This document shows positions 13,899-21,823 of a stretch of 34,825 nt of DNA, piece by piece. This DNA is from Rhodocyclaceae bacterium (GTDB lineage Bacteria; Pseudomonadota; Gammaproteobacteria; Burkholderiales; Rhodocyclaceae): the NCBI GenBank assembly GCA_020445785.1, contig JAGRFZ010000013.1:1-34825 (forward strand). Reading direction: 5' to 3'. The notes below the pieces were generated by a model that made no database searches, was not told the origin of the DNA, and was given only the letters and a program-made list of their open reading frames with translations. Both the position numbers and the translations under genes were made by a program. Position 1 is the stretch's first letter; each line of letters opens with the position of its first letter.

Positions 13899-15014
13899 AT
13901 GAAGAAATCCCTGCTTGTCGCTGCTGCCCTCGGTCTCGGCATCTCGTTCGCCCACGCCGAGGACATGGTGGTCAAGATCGGCAGCGTCGCGCCGCTGACC
14001 GGCTCGATCTCGCACCTGGGCAAGGACAACGAGAACGGCGCCCTGCTGGCGATCGAGGATGCCAACGCCAAAGGCATCACGATCGGCGGCAAGTCGGTCA
14101 CGTTCGAGCTGATGGGCGAGGACGACCAGGCCGACCCGCGGACCGGCACCACCGTGGCGCAGCGGCTGATGGACGCCGAGGTCAAGGGCGTGGTCGGTCA
14201 CCTCAATTCGGGCACGACGATCCCGGCGTCGCGGATCTACCACCAGGCCGGCGTGCCGATGGTGTCGCCCTCGGCGACCAACCCCAAGCTGACCCAGCAA
14301 GGCTACGAGGGGATCTTCCGCACCATCGCCAACGACATCCAGCAGGGTTCGGTGGTCGGGAATTTCGCGGTCAAGGGGCTGGGCGGCGGCAAGGTCGCGA
14401 TCATCGACGACCGCACCGCCTACGGCCAGGGCCTTGCCGACGAGACCGAAAAGGCGGTCAAGGCCGCCGGCGGCGAGATCGTCGCGCGCGAATTCACCAC
14501 CGACAAGTCCACCGACTTCATGGCGATCCTGACCAAGATCAAGGCCACCAATCCGGACGTCATCATGTTCGGCGGCATGGACGCGCAGGGCGGGCCGATG
14601 CTCAAGCAGATCAAGCAACTCGGCATCGGCGCCAAGTTCGTCACCGGCGACGGCGGCTGCTCGCCCGAGTTCATCAAGCTGGCCGGCAACGCGATGAGCG
14701 CCAACGCCTACTGCACCATGGCCGGCGTACCCCTCGACAAGATGCCGGGCGGAAAGGATTTCAATGCCCGCTTCGAAAAGCGCTTCGGCACCGGCGTACA
14801 GATTTACGCGCCCTATGCTTACGATGCCACCATGGCGATCATCAACGCGATGGTGGCGGCCGGTTCGACCGACCCCGACGACTACCTGCCGGAACTGAAG
14901 AAGGTCAGTTTTCAGGGCGTGACCGGCAACATCTCGTTCGATCCGAAGGGCGACATCGAAGAAGGCGCAGTGACCGTCTATCAGTACAAGGACGGCAAGT
15001 GGAGCGCGATGTAG
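13899..15014 (+). CDS. livK: Branched-chain amino acid ABC transporter, periplasmic binding protein
   Basis: A 371-residue periplasmic type I binding protein that delivers leucine, isoleucine or valine (or a related ligand) to the LivHM channel. A signal peptide (MKKSLLVAAALGLGISFAHA) precedes the first lobe, VKIGSVAPLTGSISHLGKDNENGALLAIEDAN. GHLNSGTTIPASRIYHQAGVPMVSPSATNPKLT and YGQGLADETEKAVKAAG are typical ligand-pocket and hinge regions. Two cysteines flank a loop (GGCSPEF and NAYC), likely the conserved disulfide. The ATG at 13899 follows GGAGG at eight bases. It is the first gene of a five-gene operon and is separated from livH by 131 bases containing a stable hairpin, the usual way to make the binding protein in excess. 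Exact ligand preference is not readable. Confidence 0.92.
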   Translation: MKKSLLVAAALGLGISFAHAEDMVVKIGSVAPLTGSISHLGKDNENGALLAIEDANAKGITIGGKSVTFELMGEDDQADPRTGTTVAQRLMDAEVKGVVGHLNSGTTIPASRIYHQAGVPMVSPSATNPKLTQQGYEGIFRTIANDIQQGSVVGNFAVKGLGGGKVAIIDDRTAYGQGLADETEKAVKAAGGEIVAREFTTDKSTDFMAILTKIKATNPDVIMFGGMDAQGGPMLKQIKQLGIGAKFVTGDGGCSPEFIKLAGNAMSANAYCTMAGVPLDKMPGGKDFNARFEKRFGTGVQIYAPYAYDATMAIINAMVAAGSTDPDDYLPELKKVSFQGVTGNISFDPKGDIEEGAVTVYQYKDGKWSAM

Positions 15015-15039
15015 GTCCGCGCCACGACTGAGCGCCGCA

Positions 15040-15062
15040 CCCGGGGCGAGCGCCGCCCCGGG
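15040..15062 (+). terminator. Intercistronic hairpin between livK and livH
   Basis: CCCGGGGCG and CGCCCCGGG are perfect nine-base arms around a five-base loop. No T run follows, so it is more likely an RNA-stabilising or attenuating stem than a full terminator. It lies 26 bases after the livK stop. Confidence 0.6.
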
Positions 15063-15145
15063 CATCGCGCTCCGGTATCCTTTCCGTACCGCGCGAGACG
15101 ATCACCGGCGGCGGCCTCGCCCCCGCCGCCACTCGAGGGCCGCAG

Positions 15146-16078
15146 ATGGAAACCTTGTTGCAGCAGATCCTCAACGGCCTGGTGGTCGGCAGCGTCTATG
15201 CGCTCGTGGCGTTGGGATACACGATGGTGTATGGCATCCTCGGGCTGATCAACTTCGCCCACGGCGAAGTGCTGATGATCGGCGCCCTCTCGGCACTGAC
15301 GACGATCACCGCGCTGATGGGGGTCGCCCCCGAACTACCGCCGCTGATGCTGCTGGGTGCCGGCCTGCTGGTGGCGATCCCGACCTGCATGACGGTCGCC
15401 TTCCTGATGGAACGGCTGGCATATCGCCGCCTGCGGGGGGCGCCGCGGCTGGCCCCGCTGATCACCGCGATCGGCGTCTCCTTCCTGCTGCAGACCGTGG
15501 CGATGATCGTCTGGGGCCGCAACTACCACACCTTTCCGCAGCTGATCTCGACGACACCGATCCAACCGATCGAAGGCGTCTTCATCTCGCCGGTGCAGAT
15601 CTCCATCATCGTGGTGTCGGCCCTGCTGATGTTCGCGCTGGTGACCCTGGTCAATCGCACGCGGCTGGGGCGGGCGATGCGCGCCACCGCTGAGAATCAC
15701 CGGGTGGCCGCGCTGATGGGCGTCGACGTCAACCGCATCATCGCGCTGACCTTCGTCCTCGGTGCCGCACTGGCGGCGGTGGCCGGCGTCATGTTCGCCA
15801 GCAACTACGGCATTGCCCACTACGCGATGGGCTTCATGCCGGGGCTGAAGGCGTTTACCGCGGCGGTGCTCGGCGGCATCGGCAACCTCGCCGGCGCCAT
15901 GCTCGGCGGCATCGTACTGGGCCTGGTCGAAGCGGTCGGTGCCGGCTACATCGAGGACTTTACGTTCGGCTTCCTGAATTCCTCGTACCAGGACATCTTC
16001 GCCTTCGTGATCCTCGGCGCGGTGCTGATCTTCCGACCGACCGGCCTGCTCGGCGAACGGGTCTCCGACCGGGCCTGA
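15146..16078 (+). CDS. livH: Branched-chain amino acid ABC transporter permease LivH
   Basis: A 310-residue inner-membrane permease with about eight transmembrane helices. It forms half of the channel that pairs with LivM. The N-terminus GLVVGSVYALVALGYTMVYGILGLINFAHGEVLMIGA is the LivH hallmark. RAMRATAENHRVAALMGVDVNRI is the cytoplasmic coupling loop that contacts the ATPases. LKAFTAAVLGGIGNLAGAMLGG is the conserved C-terminal helix pair. The ATG at 15146 has GAGGG upstream. It begins the tightly packed livHMGF block, with livM 10 bases downstream. Confidence 0.93.
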   Translation: METLLQQILNGLVVGSVYALVALGYTMVYGILGLINFAHGEVLMIGALSALTTITALMGVAPELPPLMLLGAGLLVAIPTCMTVAFLMERLAYRRLRGAPRLAPLITAIGVSFLLQTVAMIVWGRNYHTFPQLISTTPIQPIEGVFISPVQISIIVVSALLMFALVTLVNRTRLGRAMRATAENHRVAALMGVDVNRIIALTFVLGAALAAVAGVMFASNYGIAHYAMGFMPGLKAFTAAVLGGIGNLAGAMLGGIVLGLVEAVGAGYIEDFTFGFLNSSYQDIFAFVILGAVLIFRPTGLLGERVSDRA

Positions 16079-16088
16079 GGAACGCGCC

Positions 16089-17231
16089 ATGAACGAACTC
16101 GCCGAACTCGTCCCGTATCTGGGCAAGCACAAGCCGCGCGCGGCACGGGCGGTCGTGATCCTGATCGCGCTGGTGGCGCCGCTCATCGCGATCCTGTTCG
16201 GACGCACCTGGGTGCGGGTGCTCGATTTCGCCTTGCTCTACATGATGCTGGCGCTGGGCCTCAACCTGGTGGTCGGCTTCGCCGGCCTGCTCGACCTCGG
16301 CTACATCGCGTTCTACGCGGTCGGCGCCTACACCTGGGCCTTCCTCGCCTCGCCCCATTTCGCCGAGGCCTTTCCGGCCTTCGCCGCCGGCATCGGCGCC
16401 GCCGACGGCATCCACCTGCCATTCTGGCTGGTACTGCCGGTGGGCGCGGCGCTGGCCGCCCTGGCCGGCATCATCCTCGGCTTCCCGGTGCTGCGCCTGC
16501 GCGGCGACTATCTCGCCATCGTCACCCTCGGCTTCGGCGAGATCGTGCGCATCTTCATGAACAACCTGAACTATCCGATCAACATCACCAACGGCCCGCA
16601 GGGCATCAACCTGCTCGATTCGATGAACCTGTTCGGCTGGGATCTCGCCCGCAGCATCAAGCTGGCAGGATTCAAGATCGACTCGCTGTTCTTCTACTAC
16701 TACTTCTTCCTGCTGTGCGTGGTCGGCTCGATCCTGTTCATCCAGCGCCTGCAGATCTCGCGGGTCGGTCGAGCCTGGGCGGCGATGCGGGACGACGAAC
16801 TGGCGGCCAAGGCGATCGGCATCAACATCCGCAACATGAAGCTCCTGGCGTTCTCGCTGGGCGCGACCTTCGGCGGTGTCGCCGGCGGTCTGTTCGGCGC
16901 CTTCCAGGGCTTCGTCTCGCCCGAATCGTTCTCGCTGATGGAGTCGATCGCGGTGCTGGTGATGGTGGTCTTCGGCGGCATGGGCAACATCGCCGGCGCC
17001 GTCGTCGGCGCCCTGATCCTCACCGCGTTGCCCGAGATCCTGCGCCACATCGCCCTGCCTTTGCAGCAGGCGCTGTTCGGCCAGGTGGTGCTCGATCCCG
17101 AAGTGCTGCGAATGCTGCTCTATTCGCTGGCGATGATCCTGATGATGCTGCTGCGGCCCAAGGGCCTGATCCCGGCCCATGCGCGCTACAGCCGGCCCGA
17201 ATTCGTCGCCGCCGGGGAAGCGCGCGCATGA
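16089..17231 (+). CDS. livM: Branched-chain amino acid ABC transporter permease LivM
   Basis: A 380-residue permease, the partner of LivH. It has an extended N-terminus and about nine to ten helices. YMMLALGLNLVVGFAGLLDLGYIAFYAVGAY is the conserved LivM entry. RLQISRVGRAWAAMRDDELAAKAIGINIRNMKLLAFSLGA is the coupling loop. ESIAVLVMVVFGGMGNIAGAVVGALIL and the terminal LRPKGLIP are typical. The ATG at 16089 has GAGG upstream and lies 10 bases after livH. Its stop overlaps the livG start (ATGA), indicating coupled translation. Confidence 0.93.
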   Translation: MNELAELVPYLGKHKPRAARAVVILIALVAPLIAILFGRTWVRVLDFALLYMMLALGLNLVVGFAGLLDLGYIAFYAVGAYTWAFLASPHFAEAFPAFAAGIGAADGIHLPFWLVLPVGAALAALAGIILGFPVLRLRGDYLAIVTLGFGEIVRIFMNNLNYPINITNGPQGINLLDSMNLFGWDLARSIKLAGFKIDSLFFYYYFFLLCVVGSILFIQRLQISRVGRAWAAMRDDELAAKAIGINIRNMKLLAFSLGATFGGVAGGLFGAFQGFVSPESFSLMESIAVLVMVVFGGMGNIAGAVVGALILTALPEILRHIALPLQQALFGQVVLDPEVLRMLLYSLAMILMMLLRPKGLIPAHARYSRPEFVAAGEARA

Positions 17232-18001
17232 TCCGCCTGCTCGAAGCCCGTGCCATCAGCAAGTTCTTCGGTGGTCTGACGGCGCTCTCCGAGGTGTCGC
17301 TGACGATCAACAAGGGCGAAGTCTACGGTCTGATCGGCCCCAACGGCGCGGGCAAGACCACCCTGTTCAACGTGCTCACCGGCGCCTACGTACCGGATGA
17401 GGGCGAGTTCGTCTTCGACGGCACCGAACTGCCGACCGGCAAGCCGCACGTCGTGGTCGAACAGGGCATCGCGCGTACCTTCCAGAACATCCGGCTGTTC
17501 CGTGACATGACCGCCCTCGAGAACGTCATGGCCGGCCATCACATTCGCACGCGGGCGACGATCTGGGGCATCCTCACCCAGAATCGCCGGACCCGCGAGG
17601 AAGAGCGCCTGACCACCGAGCGCGCCTTCGAACTGCTTCGCTACGTCGGCATCGAACAGTTCGCCCGGACCGTGTCGAAAAACCTCAGCTACGGCGACCA
17701 ACGCCGGCTCGAGATCGCCCGGGCGCTCGCCACCGAACCCCGCCTGCTGGCACTGGACGAACCGGCCGCGGGCATGAATGCGACCGAAACCGGCCGCCTG
17801 CGCGAGCTGATCGAACGCATTCGCGCCGACGGCACGACGGTGCTGCTGATCGAGCACGACGTCAAGCTGGTGATGGGCCTGTGCGACCGCATCGCGGTGC
17901 TCGACTTCGGCAAGAAGATCGCCGAAGACGTGCCGGCCGCCGTGCAGCGCGATCCGGCGGTCGTCGAAGCGTATCTCGGAGGCGGACATCATGCCCAGTG
18001 A
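17228..18001 (+). CDS. livG: Branched-chain amino acid ABC transporter ATPase LivG
   Basis: A 257-residue ABC ATPase that powers LivHM from the cytoplasmic face. Walker A is GPNGAGKTT at residues 37-45, the signature is LSYGDQRRLEIARAL, and Walker B is LLALDEPAAGMN. The switch histidine is in LLIEHDVKLVMGLCDRI. The insert after the Q-loop (VVVEQGIARTFQNIRLFRDMTALENVMAGHH) is characteristic of LivG. The ATG at 17228 overlaps the livM stop, and the gene overlaps livF by 11 bases. The C-terminus is slightly polar and histidine-rich (GGGHHAQ). Confidence 0.94.
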   Translation: MIRLLEARAISKFFGGLTALSEVSLTINKGEVYGLIGPNGAGKTTLFNVLTGAYVPDEGEFVFDGTELPTGKPHVVVEQGIARTFQNIRLFRDMTALENVMAGHHIRTRATIWGILTQNRRTREEERLTTERAFELLRYVGIEQFARTVSKNLSYGDQRRLEIARALATEPRLLALDEPAAGMNATETGRLRELIERIRADGTTVLLIEHDVKLVMGLCDRIAVLDFGKKIAEDVPAAVQRDPAVVEAYLGGGHHAQ

Positions 18002-18725
18002 AGGCGACACGGCGCTGCTGCAGCTCGACGGCGTCCAGGTCGCCTACGGCGCGATCGAGGCGGTCAAGGGCGTGGACCTGATGCTCTTCGAGGGCGAGAT
18101 GGTGTGCCTGATCGGCGCCAACGGTGCCGGCAAGACGACGACGCTGAACGCGATCGCCGGCACCCTGCCGCTGGCCGGCGGCACGATCCGCTATCGCGGC
18201 GAGGATCTCGCCCGCCTGCCGGCCCACAAGCGGCTGAAGCTGGGCATTGCCTTGGTGCCGGAAGGGCGGGGCATCTTCACCCGGCTGACGGTCGAAGAGA
18301 ACCTGCGCATGGGCGCCTACATCCGCAAGGACGCCGACGGCGTCGCCGCCGACCTGGCGCGGGTGTTCGACATGCTGCCGCGCATCCGCGAGCGGCTGCA
18401 TCAGGTCGCCGGCACCCTGTCCGGTGGCGAACAGCAAATGCTGGCGATCGGCCGCGCCCTGCTCTCACGCCCGCGGCTGCTGCTGCTCGACGAGCCCTCG
18501 ATGGGACTGGCGCCGCTGATCGTCGAAAAGATCTTCGAGGTGGTGCAGTCGGTGCGCGAAGAGGGGGTCTCGATCCTGCTGGTCGAACAGAACGCCAACC
18601 TCGCACTGGAGTTCGCCCAACGCGGCTACGTCATGGAATCCGGGCGCATCACGCTGGCCGGCAGCGGCCGCGAACTGCTCGAGAATCCGGCGGTGCGTGC
18701 CGCCTACCTCGGCGAGAGCGACTGA
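17991..18725 (+). CDS. livF: Branched-chain amino acid ABC transporter ATPase LivF
   Basis: A 244-residue ABC ATPase forming the heterodimer with LivG. Walker A is GANGAGKTT at residues 42-50, the signature LSGGEQQMLAIGRAL, and Walker B LLLLDEPSMGLAP. YGAIEAVKGVDL and LVPEGRGIFTRLTVEENLRMGA are LivF-specific segments, and VEQNANLALEFAQRGYVMESG is the H-loop region. The ATG at 17991 has a GGAGG inside the end of livG. It is the last operon gene. Its final 22 bases overlap tail-to-tail with the Bcr/CflA gene on the other strand, so no terminator fits between them. Confidence 0.94.
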   Translation: MPSEGDTALLQLDGVQVAYGAIEAVKGVDLMLFEGEMVCLIGANGAGKTTTLNAIAGTLPLAGGTIRYRGEDLARLPAHKRLKLGIALVPEGRGIFTRLTVEENLRMGAYIRKDADGVAADLARVFDMLPRIRERLHQVAGTLSGGEQQMLAIGRALLSRPRLLLLDEPSMGLAPLIVEKIFEVVQSVREEGVSILLVEQNANLALEFAQRGYVMESGRITLAGSGRELLENPAVRAAYLGESD

Positions 18726-19918
18726 TCCCGACGCGCCAGGCGCCACCACCAGAGGGCGAACAGCAGCGCCCCGGTCCCGGTCAGGGCCGTCGCGCCGAGC
18801 GCCAGGCTGAGCGTCGTCGCCCACACCATCGGCGCCAGCACGCCGGCCACCAGGGCGTTCAGGCCCATTTGCAGGAAGCTCTGGCAACTCGAGGCCAGCC
18901 CCCGACGCAGGGGAAACTGGTCGAGCGCCATCAGGCTCAGGGCCGGCATCGCCAGAGCCATGCCCAAGGTGTAGACCGGCGCAAACAGCAGCGACCAAGG
19001 CAGGCTCGGGACGATCAGTGACGACACCGCCAGATTGAGTGCGACGGCCGCGCCCATCACCAGATAGCCGAAGGCGATCGCACGACGCTGCGACCACCGT
19101 CCGGCCATCTTGGCTGAGACCATCGAACCGACCACCATGCCGGACACGGTCGGAACGAAGAACCAGCCGAAGGCATCGGGTGCCAGCCCCAGATGGTTCA
19201 TCAGGAACATCGGTGCCGACAGCACGTAGATGAAGAAACCGGCGAAATTGAACGCCATCGCCCCGCTCAGGGCCATGAAGGCCGGCCGCACGAAGACGCT
19301 GCGGTAGGCGTGCAACAGCTCCAGCGCATGAATCGGCTGGCGCCGCTCCGGCGGCAGCGATTCCGGCAGCCAGCGCCAGCAGCTCAGGGCCAGCAAGACG
19401 CCCAGGCACGCGAGCAGGACGAAGATGGACCGCCAGCCGGCGACGCCGACCAGCAGCCCACCGATGATCGGCGCCACTGCCGGCGCCACGCCGAACACCA
19501 TCGTCACGTGGGACATCAGCCGCTGGGCACGGGCGCCTTCGAGCACGTCGCGAACCACCGCCCGACCGACCACCATGCCGGCACCGGCGCACACACCCTG
19601 CAGGGCGCGCCCGAGCCACAATTCGTGGATGTCGGTCGCGAACGAGCAGGCCAGCGAGGCAGCCGCGTAGGCGGTCATCGCCACGATCAGTACCCGGCGC
19701 CGACCGAGGGCGTCGGACAGCGTGCCGTGCCACAACACCATCGTCGCGAACGGCACCATGTAGGCGGTCAGCGATTGTTGCACTTCGAGCGGGGTGGCGC
19801 CCAGTTCGGCGCCGATCATCGGAAAGGCCGGCAGATACGTGTCGATCGAGAACGGCCCGACTGCGGCGAGTGCAGCCAGCAGGCCGGTCAGCAACCGGTA
19901 AGGGATGGGCAGGGACAT
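18704..19918 (-). CDS. Bcr/CflA-type multidrug efflux MFS transporter
   Basis: A 404-residue inner-membrane protein with twelve predicted helices, of the drug:H+ antiporter Bcr/CflA type. The N-terminus (GPFSIDTYLPAFPMIGAEL) and the family motif LGRALQGVCAGAGMVVGRAVVRD are typical. Motif A between helices 2 and 3 is GTLSDALGRRRVL. FGVAPAVAPIIGGLLVGVAGWRSIF matches motif C (the antiporter motif). Relatives export bicyclomycin, chloramphenicol or sulfonamides, and the true substrate is unknown. The ATG at 19918 is the likely start. The stop lies inside the end of livF. The methyltransferase gene ends 123 bases upstream on the same strand, across a GC-rich gap with a GGCCGG/CCGGCC dyad. Confidence 0.86.
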   Translation of the reverse strand: MSLPIPYRLLTGLLAALAAVGPFSIDTYLPAFPMIGAELGATPLEVQQSLTAYMVPFATMVLWHGTLSDALGRRRVLIVAMTAYAAASLACSFATDIHELWLGRALQGVCAGAGMVVGRAVVRDVLEGARAQRLMSHVTMVFGVAPAVAPIIGGLLVGVAGWRSIFVLLACLGVLLALSCWRWLPESLPPERRQPIHALELLHAYRSVFVRPAFMALSGAMAFNFAGFFIYVLSAPMFLMNHLGLAPDAFGWFFVPTVSGMVVGSMVSAKMAGRWSQRRAIAFGYLVMGAAVALNLAVSSLIVPSLPWSLLFAPVYTLGMALAMPALSLMALDQFPLRRGLASSCQSFLQMGLNALVAGVLAPMVWATTLSLALGATALTGTGALLFALWWWRLARRDQSLSPR

Positions 19919-20041
19919 GGATTCGAACGGCCGGGCCCGGGGGTCCGGCCGGCGGGCGAGGCAACGCGGGTCGGGCGGGACGCCACCAGGGCCGTCATGG
20001 CTTCGTCGATCGTCATCTGCGGCCGGCCCCGATCTTCCGCT

Positions 20042-20797
20042 TCAGGCAGGGGACTTCTGGATGATCGTCAGGCCGCAGCCGTCCAGATACGGATAGTCGC
20101 CCGGCCGCCCACCGCCGACGAAGCCATTCACGTTCAAGGCCGCCACCCGGTTTGCCCCGATCCACTCTTCCAGCGCCTGCTTGACGCCCTGGCCGCCGGC
20201 CTTGTCGAATCCGCGGGCGAAATCCGAAGAGTCGTGCATCAGCAGGAAACCGCCCGCCACCAGCGCCGGAAACCACAGATCGAGCTCCCGTAGCGTGTGG
20301 GCGTATTGGTGGGACGAATCGATGAAGATGAGCTGCGGTGCGCCGCCCAGGTAGCCCGCGGCCTGCTTCGGCCGGTCCGGATCGGCCGAGTCACCGATCT
20401 CGAGATGGACCTCGGCGCCGAGGCCGGCGCGTTCGACCCAGCCGCGCGCATAGGCGCTCACCGCCGGATCGATATCCACCGAGTACAGCATGCGTCGCTT
20501 GTTCATGTGGCGGGCCATGAAGCCGATCATCAGGGTCGAATAACCGACGTAGTGACCGAGCTGGACGATGCGCGAGATGCCGTTGCCGGAGATCAGGCCG
20601 AGCAGCAACGACAGGGCCGGCACGCCGGCCTCGCCGGTGCTCGGGTAGCGCTGCTCGGTATCGTCGAACCACTGCTGCAGCAGCGACCACTCGTCCTCGT
20701 CGAGGAACTCGTAGAGCATCGGCACGTAGTCGGTCGACGGGACCCGGTGCCACCAGTAGCGATTGTGCGCCCTCTGCCTGAAGCCGAGCGATCTCAT
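20042..20797 (-). CDS. Class I SAM-dependent methyltransferase
   Basis: A 251-residue protein of the Methyltransf_24 / O-methyltransferase type. Motif I is VQLGHYVGYSTLMIGF, a slightly unusual version of the glycine-rich loop (LGHYVGYS instead of the common GxGxG). An acidic strand end follows (LYSVDIDPAVSAYARGWV), then IGDSADP and PQLIFIDSSHQYAHTLRELDLW with conserved Asp-Ser-Ser-His residues. The C-terminal part carries VNGFVGGGRPGDYPYLDGCGL. The substrate is unknown. The ATG at 20797 has GGAGG eight to ten bases upstream. The open frame continues upstream without a credible start. A GATAAT -10-like hexamer sits on the minus strand at 20862-20867. Confidence 0.76.
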   Translation of the reverse strand: MRSLGFRQRAHNRYWWHRVPSTDYVPMLYEFLDEDEWSLLQQWFDDTEQRYPSTGEAGVPALSLLLGLISGNGISRIVQLGHYVGYSTLMIGFMARHMNKRRMLYSVDIDPAVSAYARGWVERAGLGAEVHLEIGDSADPDRPKQAAGYLGGAPQLIFIDSSHQYAHTLRELDLWFPALVAGGFLLMHDSSDFARGFDKAGGQGVKQALEEWIGANRVAALNVNGFVGGGRPGDYPYLDGCGLTIIQKSPA

Positions 20798-20919
20798 CCG
20801 ACCTGCCTCCTGTTGTCCGCCATCCGCCGCGCCGCCGAACCGGCGCCGTTCGCAGCCAGGCATTATCCACTCCGGGCGGCGCACCAGCGGTTTCGGCGGC
20901 ATTGGCGCCCGGCGCGGCC

Positions 20920-21792
20920 TCAGGCGCCGGTGGCCAGCAGCGCAACCCCGCCCAGCATGCACAGGGTACCGATCGCGCGTGCCGGTGTCAGCCGCTCACG
21001 CAGGACCCGGGCGCCGAGGGCGACGCCAAGCAACATCGACAGCTCCCGCGCCGGCGCGACATAGCTCAACGGCGCCCGTGTCATCGCCTCCAGGACCAGC
21101 CAGTAGGCGAGCGGCGAAAGCACGCCGACAACGAATACCGCGCCGCGATGGGTACGCCACTGGGCCACCAGTTCATGCCGACGAGCGAGCGCCGGCGGCG
21201 CCAGCAGCACCGTCCGCAGCAACAGTCCGAGCACGTAGTAGAGCACCGGAGCCAGGCCCAGCGAGGCCATCGCCCAGCCGTCGATGACCGTATAGGCGGC
21301 AATCGCGAGGCCGGTGGCGAGCCCCCAGCCGACGCCGGCACGCAGCGACGGCGCCGGTGATGTCCCGAGCCGACGCACCAGACCCGAAACCAGTGCGATG
21401 CCGGCGACGATCAGCGCGATCGCACCCCAGCCGGCCGACGACGGCCGCTCGCCCAGCAGCAGCACGGCGCCGAGCACCGCGAACAAGGGACCGGTACCCC
21501 GCGCCAATGGATAGACGACCGAAAAGTCGGCGACGAGGTAGCCCCGCTGCAGGGCCAGGGAGTAGGCGACGTGAACGACGGCACTGGCGACGATCGCCAG
21601 CCAAGCCGCGGCGCCGAGCGTCGCAGACTGCTGCACGGCGGCGACGATCCCGAACGGCGCGGCGAACGCGAGGCTGACCGCGCCGTACAGCCAGACGAAA
21701 GGCAGGCCGCCGGCGACCCGCTTTGCCTGCAGGTTCCACAGCGCATGCAGCAGCGCCCCGGCCAGCACCAGAGCCAGCGCCGACAGGCTCAT
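20920..21792 (-). CDS. EamA/DMT family transporter
   Basis: A 290-residue inner-membrane protein with ten predicted helices made of two EamA-like halves. The N-terminal LVLAGALLHALWNLQAKRVAGG is typical of drug/metabolite transporters. SVVYPLARGTGPLFAVLGAVLLLGERPS closes the first half and SYVAPARELSMLLGVALGARVLRERL the second, where conserved proline and glutamate residues sit. The substrate is unknown. I took the ATG at 21792. Its Shine-Dalgarno is weak (GGCGGG), and comM ends 31 bases upstream on the same strand, so it may be expressed from the comM transcript. Confidence 0.84.
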   Translation of the reverse strand: MSLSALALVLAGALLHALWNLQAKRVAGGLPFVWLYGAVSLAFAAPFGIVAAVQQSATLGAAAWLAIVASAVVHVAYSLALQRGYLVADFSVVYPLARGTGPLFAVLGAVLLLGERPSSAGWGAIALIVAGIALVSGLVRRLGTSPAPSLRAGVGWGLATGLAIAAYTVIDGWAMASLGLAPVLYYVLGLLLRTVLLAPPALARRHELVAQWRTHRGAVFVVGVLSPLAYWLVLEAMTRAPLSYVAPARELSMLLGVALGARVLRERLTPARAIGTLCMLGGVALLATGA

Positions 21793-21823
21793 GGCACCCG
21801 CCTGCGGCGACGCTGGAGCCGGC

